A stretch of DNA of 49,788 bases, from assembly GCF_014656075.1 (NCBI RefSeq), contig NZ_BNBS01000058.1, positions 1 through 49,788 of the forward strand. The letters run 5' to 3'. The DNA is from Streptomyces hydrogenans. GTDB lineage: Bacteria > Actinomycetota > Actinomycetes > Streptomycetales > Streptomycetaceae. The position numbers were made by a program, and so were the translations under genes. The notes under the pieces are model-generated. The model was not told the origin of the DNA, did no database searches, and was given only the letters and a program-made list of their open reading frames with translations. The first letter of the stretch is position 1. Each line of letters begins with the position of its first letter. This document shows, one piece after another, positions 41,231 through 49,193 of the stretch.

Positions 41231-41929
41231 ATGGCACGCCAGACGCTCAGCCGCGAGGAGGTCCTGGACGCGGCGGCGGCCCTGGTGCGGGCGCACGGGC
41301 CGGACGGACTGACCATGCGCGGCCTCGCCGCCGCGCTCGGCACGGCGGTCACCTCGATCTACTGGCACGTGGGCAACCGCGAGTCGCTGCTCGACGCGCT
41401 GGCCGAGCGGACGGTGGCCGACCTCGGCGCGATCCGGCCGCGCGGCGCGGACCCGGTGGAGCGGATCGGCTCGGTGGCGCACGCCCTGCGCCGGGCGCTG
41501 CGCGAGCGCCCGCACCTGGTGGCGATGGTCCACGAGCGGGGCCTGACGGAGCGCATGTTCCTGCCGGCCCAACGGGCCCTGGTGCGGGAGGCGCACGCGG
41601 CGGGGCTGCGCGGCGAGCGGGCGGCGGAGCTGGTGCGGGCCGTCACCTTCCAGGTCGTCGGCTACGTGCTCCTGGAGCGCAACCGCGAGCGGGCGCCGGT
41701 CCAGTCGCCGGCCGAGGAGGAGCTGTGGGGCGCCGAGACCGACGGCGCCGACCCGCTCCTCGCCCGCGCCCTGGCGGCCCCGCCCGAGTCGGAGCGGCTC
41801 TTCGCGAGCTCCGTGCGCGCCCTGGTCGAGGGCCTCCTGGCGGGCCCTCGGACACCCTCCTCGGGTGACATAACAGACATCGGGGACACCGGGGGCGGCG
41901 CTGTCGGTCGCGGGCCGTATTCTCAGTGA
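41231..41929 (+). CDS. TetR/AcrR-family transcriptional regulator
   Basis: This 232-residue protein has an N-terminal helix-turn-helix (about 8-52: REEVLDAAAALVRAHGPDGL, MRGLAAALGTAVTSIYWHVG) and a C-terminal ligand-binding domain. GGGGAGGG lies ahead of the ATG. It is divergent from the ADC/SDR/amidohydrolase operon and is the likely repressor of it, with an acidic, CoA-linked or hydrophobic intermediate as inducer (inference). The stop overlaps an upstream GTG of the exonuclease gene. Confidence 0.93.
   Translation: MARQTLSREEVLDAAAALVRAHGPDGLTMRGLAAALGTAVTSIYWHVGNRESLLDALAERTVADLGAIRPRGADPVERIGSVAHALRRALRERPHLVAMVHERGLTERMFLPAQRALVREAHAAGLRGERAAELVRAVTFQVVGYVLLERNRERAPVQSPAEEELWGAETDGADPLLARALAAPPESERLFASSVRALVEGLLAGPRTPSSGDITDIGDTGGGAVGRGPYSQ
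41918..41923 (+). promoter_or_regulatory. -10 box of the exonuclease gene inside the end of tetR
   Basis: TATTCT ends eight bases before the ATG at 41932. Transcription would start at about that ATG, so the exonuclease is probably expressed from its own leaderless mRNA as well as from tetR read-through. Confidence 0.4.
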
Positions 41930-41931
41930 CC

Positions 41932-42900
41932 ATGCTCGACGACCGTACGACAGCAGCGACGTGGCCGACCGCCTACCCCCAGGGGTACGCGGTCGTCGAC
42001 GTGGAGACCACCGGTCTCGCCCGCGACGACCGGATCGTGTCCGCAGCCGTCTACCGCCTCGACGCGCAGGGGGACGTGGAGGACCACTGGTACACGCTGG
42101 TGAACCCCGAGCGGGACCCCGGCCCGGTCTGGATCCACGGCCTGACCAGCGACGTCCTCGAAGGGGCACCGCTCTTCGCGGAGATCGCCGAGGAGTTCTC
42201 GGCCCGCCTCGACGGGCGCGTCCTCGTCGCGCACAACGCCATGTTCGACTGGCAGATGATCGCCCGCGAGTACGCGCGCGCCGAGCGGACCGCGCCGGTG
42301 CGGCAGCGGCTCTGCACGATCGCGCTCTCCAAGGAGCTGGCGCTGCCGCTGCCCAACCACAAGCTGGCGACGCTCGCCGCCCACTTCGGCGTGGTGCAGC
42401 AGCGGGCGCACGACGCGCTCGACGACGCGCGGGTGCTCGCCGAGGCGTTCCGCCCCAGCCTCCACGCGGCGGCGGAGAAGGGCGTGCGGCTGCCGCTCCT
42501 GGAATGCCGTCCGCTGACCGAGTGGGCCTCCGCGCCGGCCCGCCCGCTGATCGGCGCCCAGTCCTCCTACCGGGCGGGCAGCTGGCGCCCCGCCCGGAAG
42601 CGGCCGGCCTGCCCCTACCCCAACCCCGGCCGCTACGAGAGCGACAAGCCGCTCAAGCAGGGCATGCGGGTGGCCTTCTCCGGCGACACCTCCGTCGACC
42701 GCGAACTCCTGGAGGACCGCACCGTCGAGGCCGGGCTGCACGTCGCCGGCTCGATCTCCCGCCTCACCAGCCTGCTGGTGACCAACGACCCGGACGCCGG
42801 CACCTCCAAGACCGTCAAGGCGAAGAGCTTCGGCACCCCCGTCGTGGACGAGGCGGCCTACGCGCACCTGCTGCGGGACGTGGCCCCGGCAGACGGGTGA
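41932..42900 (+). CDS. DEDDh 3'-5' exonuclease with C-terminal BRCT domain
   Basis: This 322-residue protein has a DnaQ-like exonuclease domain (about 17-180): VVDVETTGLARDDRIV, VLVAHNAMFDWQMIA and HDALDDARVLAEAF supply the DEDDh acidic and His residues. A BRCT domain (about 235-320) begins GMRVAFSGDTSVDRELLED. This pairing is common in actinobacterial proteins resembling the proofreading epsilon subunit and is thought to act in DNA repair. The ATG at 41932 is preferred because of the close -10; a GTG six bases earlier overlaps the tetR stop. Confidence 0.9.
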   Translation: MLDDRTTAATWPTAYPQGYAVVDVETTGLARDDRIVSAAVYRLDAQGDVEDHWYTLVNPERDPGPVWIHGLTSDVLEGAPLFAEIAEEFSARLDGRVLVAHNAMFDWQMIAREYARAERTAPVRQRLCTIALSKELALPLPNHKLATLAAHFGVVQQRAHDALDDARVLAEAFRPSLHAAAEKGVRLPLLECRPLTEWASAPARPLIGAQSSYRAGSWRPARKRPACPYPNPGRYESDKPLKQGMRVAFSGDTSVDRELLEDRTVEAGLHVAGSISRLTSLLVTNDPDAGTSKTVKAKSFGTPVVDEAAYAHLLRDVAPADG

Positions 42901-42963
42901 CACCCCGGCCCCGGCGGGCGTGCCGCGCGGCGCGCGCGGGCCCCGGGGCCCACCCTGTGGCGC

Positions 42964-43197
42964 ATGGCACGTTGTGAGGTCTGCGGAAACGATTACGGCA
43001 TGTCCTTCGAGGTGCACGCGCAGGGCGCGGTGCACGTCTTCGACTGCTTCGCCTGCGCCATCCACCGCATGGCGCCCATCTGCGAGCACTGCCGGGTCCA
43101 GGTCATCGGACAGGGCGTCGAGGTCGAGGGGAACTGGTACTGCGGCGCCCACTGCGCCCGCGCGGAGGGGAAGGCGGGCATCGTCGACCGGGTGTGA
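42964..43197 (+). CDS. Small zinc-ribbon protein, unknown function
   Basis: This 77-residue protein has four Cys/His pairs: CEVCGNDYG, CFACAIH, ICEHCRVQV and WYCGAHC, enough for two zinc sites. The segment between them is FEVHAQGAVHVFD, a single beta hairpin. No known function; similar proteins are frequent in Streptomyces. No strong ribosome site precedes the ATG. A terminator-like hairpin follows. Confidence 0.78.
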   Translation: MARCEVCGNDYGMSFEVHAQGAVHVFDCFACAIHRMAPICEHCRVQVIGQGVEVEGNWYCGAHCARAEGKAGIVDRV

Positions 43198-43230
43198 ACC
43201 GCACCCGTACCCATCGGAAGAAACGATCCT

Positions 43231-43256
43231 GGTCGGGTGGCGCCGGTCACCCGACC
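43231..43256 (+). terminator. Terminator of the zinc-ribbon gene
   Basis: Arms GGTCGGGTG (43231-43239) and CACCCGACC (43248-43256) form a perfect 9-bp stem with an 8-nt loop, 33 bases after the stop codon and upstream of the SURF1 promoter. Confidence 0.65.
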
Positions 43257-43286
43257 CCCTGTGCGGTCGCCCCGCGGGCCCGAAGG

Positions 43287-43292
43287 TACGGT
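43287..43292 (+). promoter_or_regulatory. -10 box for a likely leaderless SURF1 transcript
   Basis: TACGGT is followed by six bases (CATGGG) and the GTG at 43299. There is no room for a ribosome site after the transcription start. Confidence 0.45.
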
Positions 43293-43298
43293 CATGGG

Positions 43299-44171
43299 GT
43301 GTACCGCTTCCTGTTGTCCCGGCAATGGGTGATCCTCACCCTCGTCGCCCTCGCCCTCATCCCCACGATGATCGAGCTGGGCTTCTGGCAGTTCCACCGG
43401 CACGAACGCCGGGTCGCCCAGAACACCCTGATCGCGGACAACCTGAAGGCCTCGCCGGTCCCGGTCGAGGAGCTCAGCTCCCCCGGCCACGTCGTGCCCC
43501 GCGCCGACTACTGGCGCCGGGTCACCGCCACCGGCACCTTCGACACCGCCCACGAGGTCGTCGTCCGCCGCCGCACCTCCTCCGACGACCGGGTCGGCGC
43601 GCACGTGCTCACCCCCCTCGTCCTCAAGGACGGGCGGATCGTCCTCGTCAACCGCGGCTGGGTGCCCGGCGCGGCCAACCAGCGCGACTACCCCGACGTC
43701 CCGCCCGCCCCGAAGGGCGAGGTCACCGTCGCCGGCCGGCTCAAGGCCGACGAGACCACCGGCGCCAGCGGCATCAAGGACCTCAAGGGCCTGCCGGACC
43801 GTCAGGTGATGCTCATCAGCAGCCGCCAGCAGGCCGAGCTGATCGGCCGCGAGGTGCTGGGCGGCTACATCGAGCAGACGGAGCCCGAGGCGGCCGGCGG
43901 CTCCCCCGAGCAGATCGCCGAGCCCGACCACGACTCGATCGGCGCGCACATGGCGTACGCGGTCCAGTGGTGGCTCTTCGCGGCCGGCGTGCCGGTCGGC
44001 TGGATCGTCCTCGCCCGGCGCGAGAAGCGCGACCGCGAGAACGGCACCGCCGACGGCACCACCGACGGCACCACCGGGAACGGCGACGGCGACGGCGACG
44101 CGCCGGACGGAACGGCCCCGGAGGCCACGCAAGAGGACGGCAGCGCGATCCAGGCCACCTCGCCCCGCTGA
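43299..44171 (+). CDS. SURF1-family cytochrome oxidase assembly protein
   Basis: This 290-residue protein has the SURF1 topology: an N-terminal membrane helix (about 9-27, WVILTLVALALIPTMIELGF), followed by WQFHRHERR, a large extracytoplasmic domain with VTATGTFD and LVNRGWVPGA, and a second helix (about 220-240, YAVQWWLFAAGVPVGWIV). SURF1 helps assemble heme a into cytochrome c oxidase. The tail (about 250-290) is acidic, with short Asp/Gly/Thr repeats. The start is GTG at 43299. Confidence 0.93.
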   Translation: MYRFLLSRQWVILTLVALALIPTMIELGFWQFHRHERRVAQNTLIADNLKASPVPVEELSSPGHVVPRADYWRRVTATGTFDTAHEVVVRRRTSSDDRVGAHVLTPLVLKDGRIVLVNRGWVPGAANQRDYPDVPPAPKGEVTVAGRLKADETTGASGIKDLKGLPDRQVMLISSRQQAELIGREVLGGYIEQTEPEAAGGSPEQIAEPDHDSIGAHMAYAVQWWLFAAGVPVGWIVLARREKRDRENGTADGTTDGTTGNGDGDGDAPDGTAPEATQEDGSAIQATSPR

Positions 44172-44205
44172 TTGACCGCCGCCGCTTGCGGGAACAGCCC
44201 AGAGC

Positions 44206-45990
44206 GTGACCCGACGCATCGACGACTACGCCCTGATCGGCGATCTCCAGACCGCCGCGCTCGTCGGCCGCGACGGGTCGGTCGACTGGCTCTGCCTGCC
44301 CCGCTTCGACTCCGCCGCCTGCTTCGCCGCCCTCCTCGGCGACGAGGACAACGGCCACTGGCGGATCGCCCCCCAGGGCGCCACCACCTGCACCTCCCGC
44401 CGCTACGCCGAGGACTCCCTGGTCCTGGAGACCCTCTGGGAGACCCGCACCGGCACCGTCAGGGTCACCGACTTCATGCCCCAGCGGGACCGCGCGCCGG
44501 ACGTCATCCGGATCGTCGAGGGCGTCAGCGGCCGCGTCGAGATGCGCTCCGTGCTCCGCCTGCGCTTCGACTACGGCTCGATCGTGCCGTGGATGCGGAG
44601 GTCCGAGGGACACCGGGTCGCCGTCGCGGGGCCCGACGCCGTCTGGCTGCGCAGCGAACCCCCGGTCAAGACCTGGGGCCAGCAGTTCGCCACCTGCTCC
44701 GCCTTCACCGTCACCGCCGGGGAACACGTCGCCTTCGTCCTCACCTGGCACCCCTCCCACGAGCGGCGGCCCGCGCTCGTCGACCCCTTCGAGGCCCTGG
44801 AGCAGTCGCTCGCCGACTGGCGGGAGTGGACCGCCCGGTGCGCCTACCGGGGCCCGTACCGCTCCGCCGTGATCCGCTCCCTCATCACCCTCAAGGCGCT
44901 CACCTACGCCCCCACCGGCGGGATCGTCGCCGCCCCCACCACCTCCCTGCCGGAGGAGCTCGGCGGCGTGCGGAACTGGGACTACCGGGCCTGCTGGCTG
45001 CGCGACTCCTCGCTCACCCTCGGCGCGCTGCTCGCCGCCGGATACGCCGACGAGGCCGCCGCCTGGCGCGACTGGCTGCTCCGCTCGGTCGCGGGCGACC
45101 CCGCCGACCTCCAGATCATGTACGGGCCGGCCGGCGAGCGGCGGCTCCCCGAGACCGCCCTGCCCTGGCTGCGCGGCTACGCCGACTCGCGCCCGGTCCG
45201 GACCGGGAACGCCGCCGTCGAGCAGTTCCAGCTCGACGTGTACGGCGAGGTGATGGACACCCTGCACCTGGCGCGCGAGGCGGGCATCCCGGCCGAGCGG
45301 CACGCCTGGAACCTCCAGCTGAGCCTGCTCGGCTTCCTGGAGTCGCACTGGCGCGAGCCCGACGAGGGCCTGTGGGAGGTCCGCGGCCCGCGCCGCCACT
45401 TCACCCACTCCAAGGTGATGGCCTGGGTCGCCGCCGACCGCGCGGTGCGCGCCCTGGAGGAGGACCCCTCGCTGCCCGGCGAGCCGGGCCGCTGGCGGGC
45501 GCTGCGGGACGAGATCCACGCGGACGTGTGCGCCCGGGCGTACGACCCCGGACGGAACACCTTCACCCAGTCGTACGGCTCGCGGGAGCTCGACGCGGCC
45601 ACCCTGCTGATCCCCCGGGTGGGTTTCCTGCCGCCGGACGACCCCCGGGTGGTCGGCACGGTGGACGCGGTCCGGGACGGGCTGACCCACCGGGGTCTCC
45701 TGCGGCGCTACACCCCCGACGCGGGCGCGGTCGACGGGCTGCCCGGGCGGGAGGCCACCTTCCTCGTCTGCTCCTTCTGGCTCGCCGACGCCCTGCGGAT
45801 GACCGGGCGCGCCGACGAGGCCCGGGAGCTGTTCGAACGGCTCGCGGGACTGGCCAACGACGTGGGACTGCTGGCGGAGGAGTACGACCCGGTGTCGGGC
45901 CGGCAGCTCGGCAACTTCCCGCAGGCGTTCAGCCACATCGGACTGGTGGGGACGGCGCTCGCGCTGGGCGGGGACGACGCGGCAGGATAG
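44206..45990 (+). CDS. Glycoside hydrolase family 15 protein (trehalase/glucoamylase-like)
   Basis: This 594-residue protein is a GH15 enzyme of the trehalase-like type. The N-terminal domain (about 1-210) is the usual supersandwich, starting RIDDYALIGDLQTAALVGRD with GSVDWLCLPRFDS. The (alpha/alpha)6 barrel has RNWDYRACWLRDSSLTLGAL and the closing LLAEEYDPVSGRQLGNFPQA with the general base Glu. No signal peptide is present, so it acts inside the cell, probably on trehalose or alpha-glucan. The GTG start at 44206 has no strong ribosome site. An SDR gene follows four bases later. Confidence 0.92.
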   Translation: MTRRIDDYALIGDLQTAALVGRDGSVDWLCLPRFDSAACFAALLGDEDNGHWRIAPQGATTCTSRRYAEDSLVLETLWETRTGTVRVTDFMPQRDRAPDVIRIVEGVSGRVEMRSVLRLRFDYGSIVPWMRRSEGHRVAVAGPDAVWLRSEPPVKTWGQQFATCSAFTVTAGEHVAFVLTWHPSHERRPALVDPFEALEQSLADWREWTARCAYRGPYRSAVIRSLITLKALTYAPTGGIVAAPTTSLPEELGGVRNWDYRACWLRDSSLTLGALLAAGYADEAAAWRDWLLRSVAGDPADLQIMYGPAGERRLPETALPWLRGYADSRPVRTGNAAVEQFQLDVYGEVMDTLHLAREAGIPAERHAWNLQLSLLGFLESHWREPDEGLWEVRGPRRHFTHSKVMAWVAADRAVRALEEDPSLPGEPGRWRALRDEIHADVCARAYDPGRNTFTQSYGSRELDAATLLIPRVGFLPPDDPRVVGTVDAVRDGLTHRGLLRRYTPDAGAVDGLPGREATFLVCSFWLADALRMTGRADEARELFERLAGLANDVGLLAEEYDPVSGRQLGNFPQAFSHIGLVGTALALGGDDAAG

Positions 45991-45994
45991 GTCC

Positions 45995-46750
45995 ATGGAT
46001 CTTGGACTGAAGGACCGCGTGTACGTCGTCACCGGCGCGACCCGGGGACTCGGCCGGGCCTCCGCGGAGGCCCTGCTCGCCGAGGGCGCCCGGGTGCTGG
46101 TCACCGGGCGCGAGGAGGCGACCGTGGCCGCGGCCGTCGCGGAGCTGGGCGAGGGCGCGGCGGGCATCGCCGCCGACAACGACGACCCGGAGACCCCGGC
46201 CCGGCTGATCGCGGAGGCCCGCGCCCGGTTCGGCGGCTTCGACGGCGTCCTGATCAGCGTCGGCGGCCCGGCGCCGGGCTTCGCGGCGGACAACACCGAC
46301 GAGGAGTGGGCGGCGGCCTTCGGCACCGTCTTCCTCGGCGCGGTGCGGCTCGCCCGGGCGGCGGCCGAGGCGCTGGGCGAGGGCGGGGTGATCGGCTTCG
46401 TGCTGTCGGGGTCGGTGCACGAGCCGATCGCCGGCCTGACGATCTCGAACGGGCTCCGCCCCGGCCTCGCGGGCTTCGCCAAGTCCCTCGCCAACGACCT
46501 GGGCCCGCGCGGGATCCGGGTGGTCGGGCTGCTGCCGAGCCGGATCGACACCGACCGGGTCCGGCAGCTCGACGCGCTCTCCGGCGACGCGGAGGCGTCC
46601 CGCGCGGCCAACGAGCTGGCGATCCCGCTGCGCCGCTACGGCACCCCGGAGGAGTTCGGCCGCACGGCCGCCTTCGTGCTCTCCCCGGCCGCTTCCTACC
46701 TGACGGGCCTGATGCTGCCGGTCGACGGCGGCGCCCGCCACGGCTTCTGA
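45995..46750 (+). CDS. SDR-fold protein lacking the usual YxxxK catalytic pair
   Basis: This 251-residue protein has SDR cofactor motifs (VVTGATRGLGRASAEALL) and the C-terminal TGLMLPVDGGARHGF of FabG-like enzymes. At the active site, however, VLSGSVHEPIAGLTISNGLR keeps the Ser but replaces Tyr with Ile150 and Lys with Leu154, and the NNAG strand is ISVGG. It is thus a divergent SDR, possibly with altered chemistry or no oxidoreductase activity. It begins four bases after the GH15 stop codon, which suggests co-expression. Confidence 0.88.
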   Translation: MDLGLKDRVYVVTGATRGLGRASAEALLAEGARVLVTGREEATVAAAVAELGEGAAGIAADNDDPETPARLIAEARARFGGFDGVLISVGGPAPGFAADNTDEEWAAAFGTVFLGAVRLARAAAEALGEGGVIGFVLSGSVHEPIAGLTISNGLRPGLAGFAKSLANDLGPRGIRVVGLLPSRIDTDRVRQLDALSGDAEASRAANELAIPLRRYGTPEEFGRTAAFVLSPAASYLTGLMLPVDGGARHGF

Positions 46751-46768
46751 CGGGACGCCGGCGCCGGT

Positions 46769-47377
46769 TCAGTTCACCCGGCGGGCCCGGTGCTTGACCG
46801 CCCGCAGCCGGGCCTCGGTGGGCAGCTCCGCCAGCCCCGCCGAGGTGCGCGCGCGGTCCAGCGCCTCGCCGCCGAGCCCGGCGAGCGCCTGGCCCGGGGA
46901 CGCGTACGGCTCCAGGAGGAGCGCGATGCGGGTACGGGGGGCGGTGCGGCGGCCGGTGAGGGCGACCCGCGCCTGGGCCACGCCCTCCTGCGCGGTGGCG
47001 TCCGCCTCCAGGACGCCCTCCAGGGCCCGGCCGCGCAGCACGGCGGCGTCGCCGTCGCCGGTGTCGACCAGGACCTCGGCGAGCCGGCCCCGGCGGAACT
47101 GGGCGAGCAGCCACCACAGGGCGAGCAGGACGACGACCCCGAGGACGGCGATGACGGTCGGCCACCACCAGCCCTCGTCCCGCCACCGCTGCCGCCGGGC
47201 GGCGGTCAGGAGCACGTCGTCGGGGCCGGACCAGGGCCACCAGGACGGTACGGCCAGGTCGAAGGCGGCGGCGAGCACGGCGCCGCCGGCGACGACGAGG
47301 AGCAGCCCGGCGAGGCCGAGCAGGGTGCGGTTGACGCGCCGGAGGACGGCGGCGACCGGAGCGTTCACGGGCTTCAC
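46769..47377 (-). CDS. AmaP-like alkaline-shock membrane anchor protein
   Basis: This 202-residue protein starts with two membrane helices (about 16-40, TLLGLAGLLLVVAGGAVLAA, and about 68-90, PTVIAVLGVVVLLALWWLL) and a cytoplasmic domain (about 95-202). It matches the AmaP family, which anchors the Asp23 envelope-stress protein at the membrane. The GTG at 47377 overlaps the stop of the DUF6286 gene (GTGA); a second GTG at 47368 is possible. Last gene of the Asp23 operon, convergent with the SDR gene after an 18-base gap. Confidence 0.85.
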   Translation of the reverse strand: MKPVNAPVAAVLRRVNRTLLGLAGLLLVVAGGAVLAAAFDLAVPSWWPWSGPDDVLLTAARRQRWRDEGWWWPTVIAVLGVVVLLALWWLLAQFRRGRLAEVLVDTGDGDAAVLRGRALEGVLEADATAQEGVAQARVALTGRRTAPRTRIALLLEPYASPGQALAGLGGEALDRARTSAGLAELPTEARLRAVKHRARRVN

Positions 47378-48045
47378 CCCTTCTTGGACGGGCGGTCCAC
47401 CCGGACGGTCAGCGCGGGCGGACGGGCGAGCCCGAGGTCCTCGACGCCGTCGGTGAGGACGCGCTCGACGTCGGCGCGGACCTCGTCGAGTGGGCGGAAG
47501 TGGGAGACGGCACGGACGGCGACCTTGGCGCGGCCCATCCGGACCTTCACGGACTGCACGCCCGAGACCTCCATGGCCCGGTCGCGCAGGGCGAGGGCGG
47601 CGGCCTCCCGGTCGAGCCCGGCGCGGACGTCGGGGTGGGCGCGGCGCATGGGGAGCACCGCGCGCAGGCCGGGGGTGGACGCCAGGACCAGCAGCCAGAC
47701 GCCGAGCAGGACGGCGACCGCGGCGGCCGCGACGGTCAGACCGTCGTCGAGGGGCCGGCCGGCGAGGTCGTCGGCCAGCTCGCGCCGCCAGCTCATGGCG
47801 TCGCGGTCGGCCCGGACGGCGGCCACGTCGTACAGCAGCAGTCCGGTGCCGCCGAGGACGACGGCGGCGACCAGGGCGGCCGGGATCCGCCGGACCGACC
47901 AGAAGCGCCGGACCCGCCGGGGGTCCGTACCGGCCCCGGCGAGGACGGGGACGCCGTCGCCGTCCTCGCCGGCTCCTCCTGGTTCTCCCGTGCCGTCGGT
48001 TCCGGTGGTCTGCGGGGGGACGGTGGGCCGTTCGGGTGTCGTCAT
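47374..48045 (-). CDS. DUF6286 membrane protein of the Asp23 operon
   Basis: This 223-residue protein has a hydrophilic, Gly/Pro-rich N-terminus, two membrane helices (about 55-74, IPAALVAAVVLGGTGLLLY, and about 103-122, LTVAAAAVAVLLGVWLLVLA) and a C-terminal domain with ALRDRAMEVSGVQSVKVRMG, typical of actinobacterial DUF6286. It is coupled to both neighbours by four-base overlaps. The C-terminal domain has the strand-helix-strand look of Asp23-related modules. Function is inferred from context. Confidence 0.83.
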   Translation of the reverse strand: MTTPERPTVPPQTTGTDGTGEPGGAGEDGDGVPVLAGAGTDPRRVRRFWSVRRIPAALVAAVVLGGTGLLLYDVAAVRADRDAMSWRRELADDLAGRPLDDGLTVAAAAVAVLLGVWLLVLASTPGLRAVLPMRRAHPDVRAGLDREAAALALRDRAMEVSGVQSVKVRMGRAKVAVRAVSHFRPLDEVRADVERVLTDGVEDLGLARPPALTVRVDRPSKKG

Positions 48046-48401
48046 GCCAGGCGGCCCTTCCTGGCGGCCGGCGCGGTGCGCGCGGAGTGGAGGCGCTCGA
48101 CGTGCACGGAGACCTCGTGGACCTCCATGCCGACCAGTTCCTCCACCCGGCCGCGGACCCGGGCGCGCACGGCCCCGCAGCGGCGCCCGACGTCCGTGGG
48201 GTAGTCGAGTTCGAGACTGATGGAGATGCGGGCGGCGTCCCGGTGGACGACGACCGAGGCGTGCGGCCGGTGGCCGCCCGCCGGCACGCCGCCCAGGGCT
48301 TCCCGGGCGGCCTGCGCGGAGACCTTGGCGACCACCCGGTCGGCGATCGTGGTCGCGCCGCGCTCACGCACCGGCGGGCGTTGCCTGACGTCCGTGGTCA
48401 C
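48042..48401 (-). CDS. Asp23/Gls24-family envelope-stress protein, short form
   Basis: This 119-residue protein has the Asp23 pattern: GATTIADRVVAKVSAQAARE, a strand SVVVHRDAARISISLELDYP, then VRARVRGRVEELVGMEVHEV and SVHVERLH. The start is GTG at 48401. It overlaps the DUF6286 gene by four bases and lies six bases after the small membrane protein gene. Probably a structural partner of the longer Asp23 protein encoded at the start of the operon. Confidence 0.88.
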   Translation of the reverse strand: MTTDVRQRPPVRERGATTIADRVVAKVSAQAAREALGGVPAGGHRPHASVVVHRDAARISISLELDYPTDVGRRCGAVRARVRGRVEELVGMEVHEVSVHVERLHSARTAPAARKGRLA

Positions 48402-48407
48402 CCGCCG

Positions 48408-48599
48408 TCACCGCCGCCGTTCGCCGCGGTCGCGACCCCGGAGCAGGTCTCCGGGTTCGAGATCGCCGTCGAGGAAGCGCCCGGCCACGAAGCCGACCGC
48501 ACCCAAGGCCGCGACCAGCAGAAACGCCCCGAAGCCGCCGAAGTATCCGGCGAAGCCGAGACCCATGCCGGCCAGCAGGCCGACCACCGCCATGCTCAT
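48408..48599 (-). CDS. Small DUF2273-like membrane protein
   Basis: This 63-residue protein has two hydrophobic stretches (about 3-20 and 24-42; VVGLLAGMGLGFAGYFGGFG, then AFLLVAALGAVGFVAGRFL) and a basic tail ending RGRDRGERRR. DUF2273-type proteins accompany Asp23 and AmaP in Gram-positive bacteria. The ATG at 48599 follows AAAGGGG by six bases. Second gene of the Asp23 operon. Confidence 0.78.
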   Translation of the reverse strand: MSMAVVGLLAGMGLGFAGYFGGFGAFLLVAALGAVGFVAGRFLDGDLEPGDLLRGRDRGERRR

Positions 48600-48647
48600 G
48601 CTGAACCCCTTTCCGGGCCCTGAGGTCCGTGTGTCCGTACCGGCCGG

Positions 48648-49100
48648 CTACTGGAGCCGGGATTCGGGCTCGTCCTCTTCCTCGTCGGGCAGCTTCACGT
48701 CGCTGACCGCGATGTTGACCTCGACGACCTCCAGGCCGGTCATCCGTTCGACGGCCGCGATCACGTTCTCGCGGACCGCTCCGGCGACGTCGGCGATGGA
48801 GACGCCGTAGTCGACGACGATCTCCAGGTCGAGCGCGGTCTGCACCTCGCCGACCTCGGCCTTGACGCCCCGGGTGACGCCCGCCTTGCCGCCCCCGCCG
48901 GGTACCCGGTCGCGGACCGCGCCGAGGGTGCGGGAGAGCCCGCTGCCCATGGCGTGGACGCCGACGACATCGCGGGCGGCCATGCCGGCGATCTTCTCCA
49001 CCACGCCGTCGGCGATGGTGGTCCGGCCCCGGGTGGCGGCGGTGCCGCCGCCCTTCCTGGTGACCGGGGTGCTCTCCCCACTGCGTTCACTGTCCGTCAT
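48648..49100 (-). CDS. Asp23/Gls24-family envelope-stress protein
   Basis: This 150-residue protein has a basic, disordered N-terminus, then the Asp23 domain: GRTTIADGVVEKIAGMAARD, VVGVHAMGSG, a Gly-rich insert, VQTALDLEIVVDYGVSIADV, and VRENVIAAVERMTGLEVVEV with NIAVSDVKLP. The tail is acidic. Asp23 is an abundant cell-envelope stress protein held at the membrane by AmaP. The ATG at 49100 follows AAGGGG; an in-frame ATG at 49145 lacks a site. First gene of the operon. Confidence 0.93.
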   Translation of the reverse strand: MTDSERSGESTPVTRKGGGTAATRGRTTIADGVVEKIAGMAARDVVGVHAMGSGLSRTLGAVRDRVPGGGGKAGVTRGVKAEVGEVQTALDLEIVVDYGVSIADVAGAVRENVIAAVERMTGLEVVEVNIAVSDVKLPDEEEDEPESRLQ

Positions 49101-49152
49101 CAGATTCAGCCCCTTCTGGGATATTTCGGGGTTCTTCGCCCACACTAAGGGC

Positions 49153-49178
49153 GGTTACCCGATGCCGCTCCGGGGATA
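49153..49178 (+). promoter_or_regulatory. Stress-sigma-like promoter of the right-edge gene
   Basis: GGTT, then 16 bases, then GGGATAC resembles the SigB-family consensus of Streptomyces (GNNT, 14-16, GGGTAC/T) with one mismatch in the -10. It lies 15 bases before the ATG at 49194 and faces away from the Asp23 operon. Confidence 0.3.
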
Positions 49179-49193
49179 CGGCAGGCTGGGGCA

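Noticed and set aside
36821..41929. Secondary-metabolite biosynthetic cluster
   Set aside because: There is no polyketide synthase, peptide synthetase, terpene synthase or RiPP gene; the set looks catabolic.
42938..42951. Palindrome GGGCCCCGGGGCCC as a terminator after the exonuclease gene
   Set aside because: It is a simple GC palindrome with no usable loop in its perfect form and no supporting position, so it was not listed as a feature.
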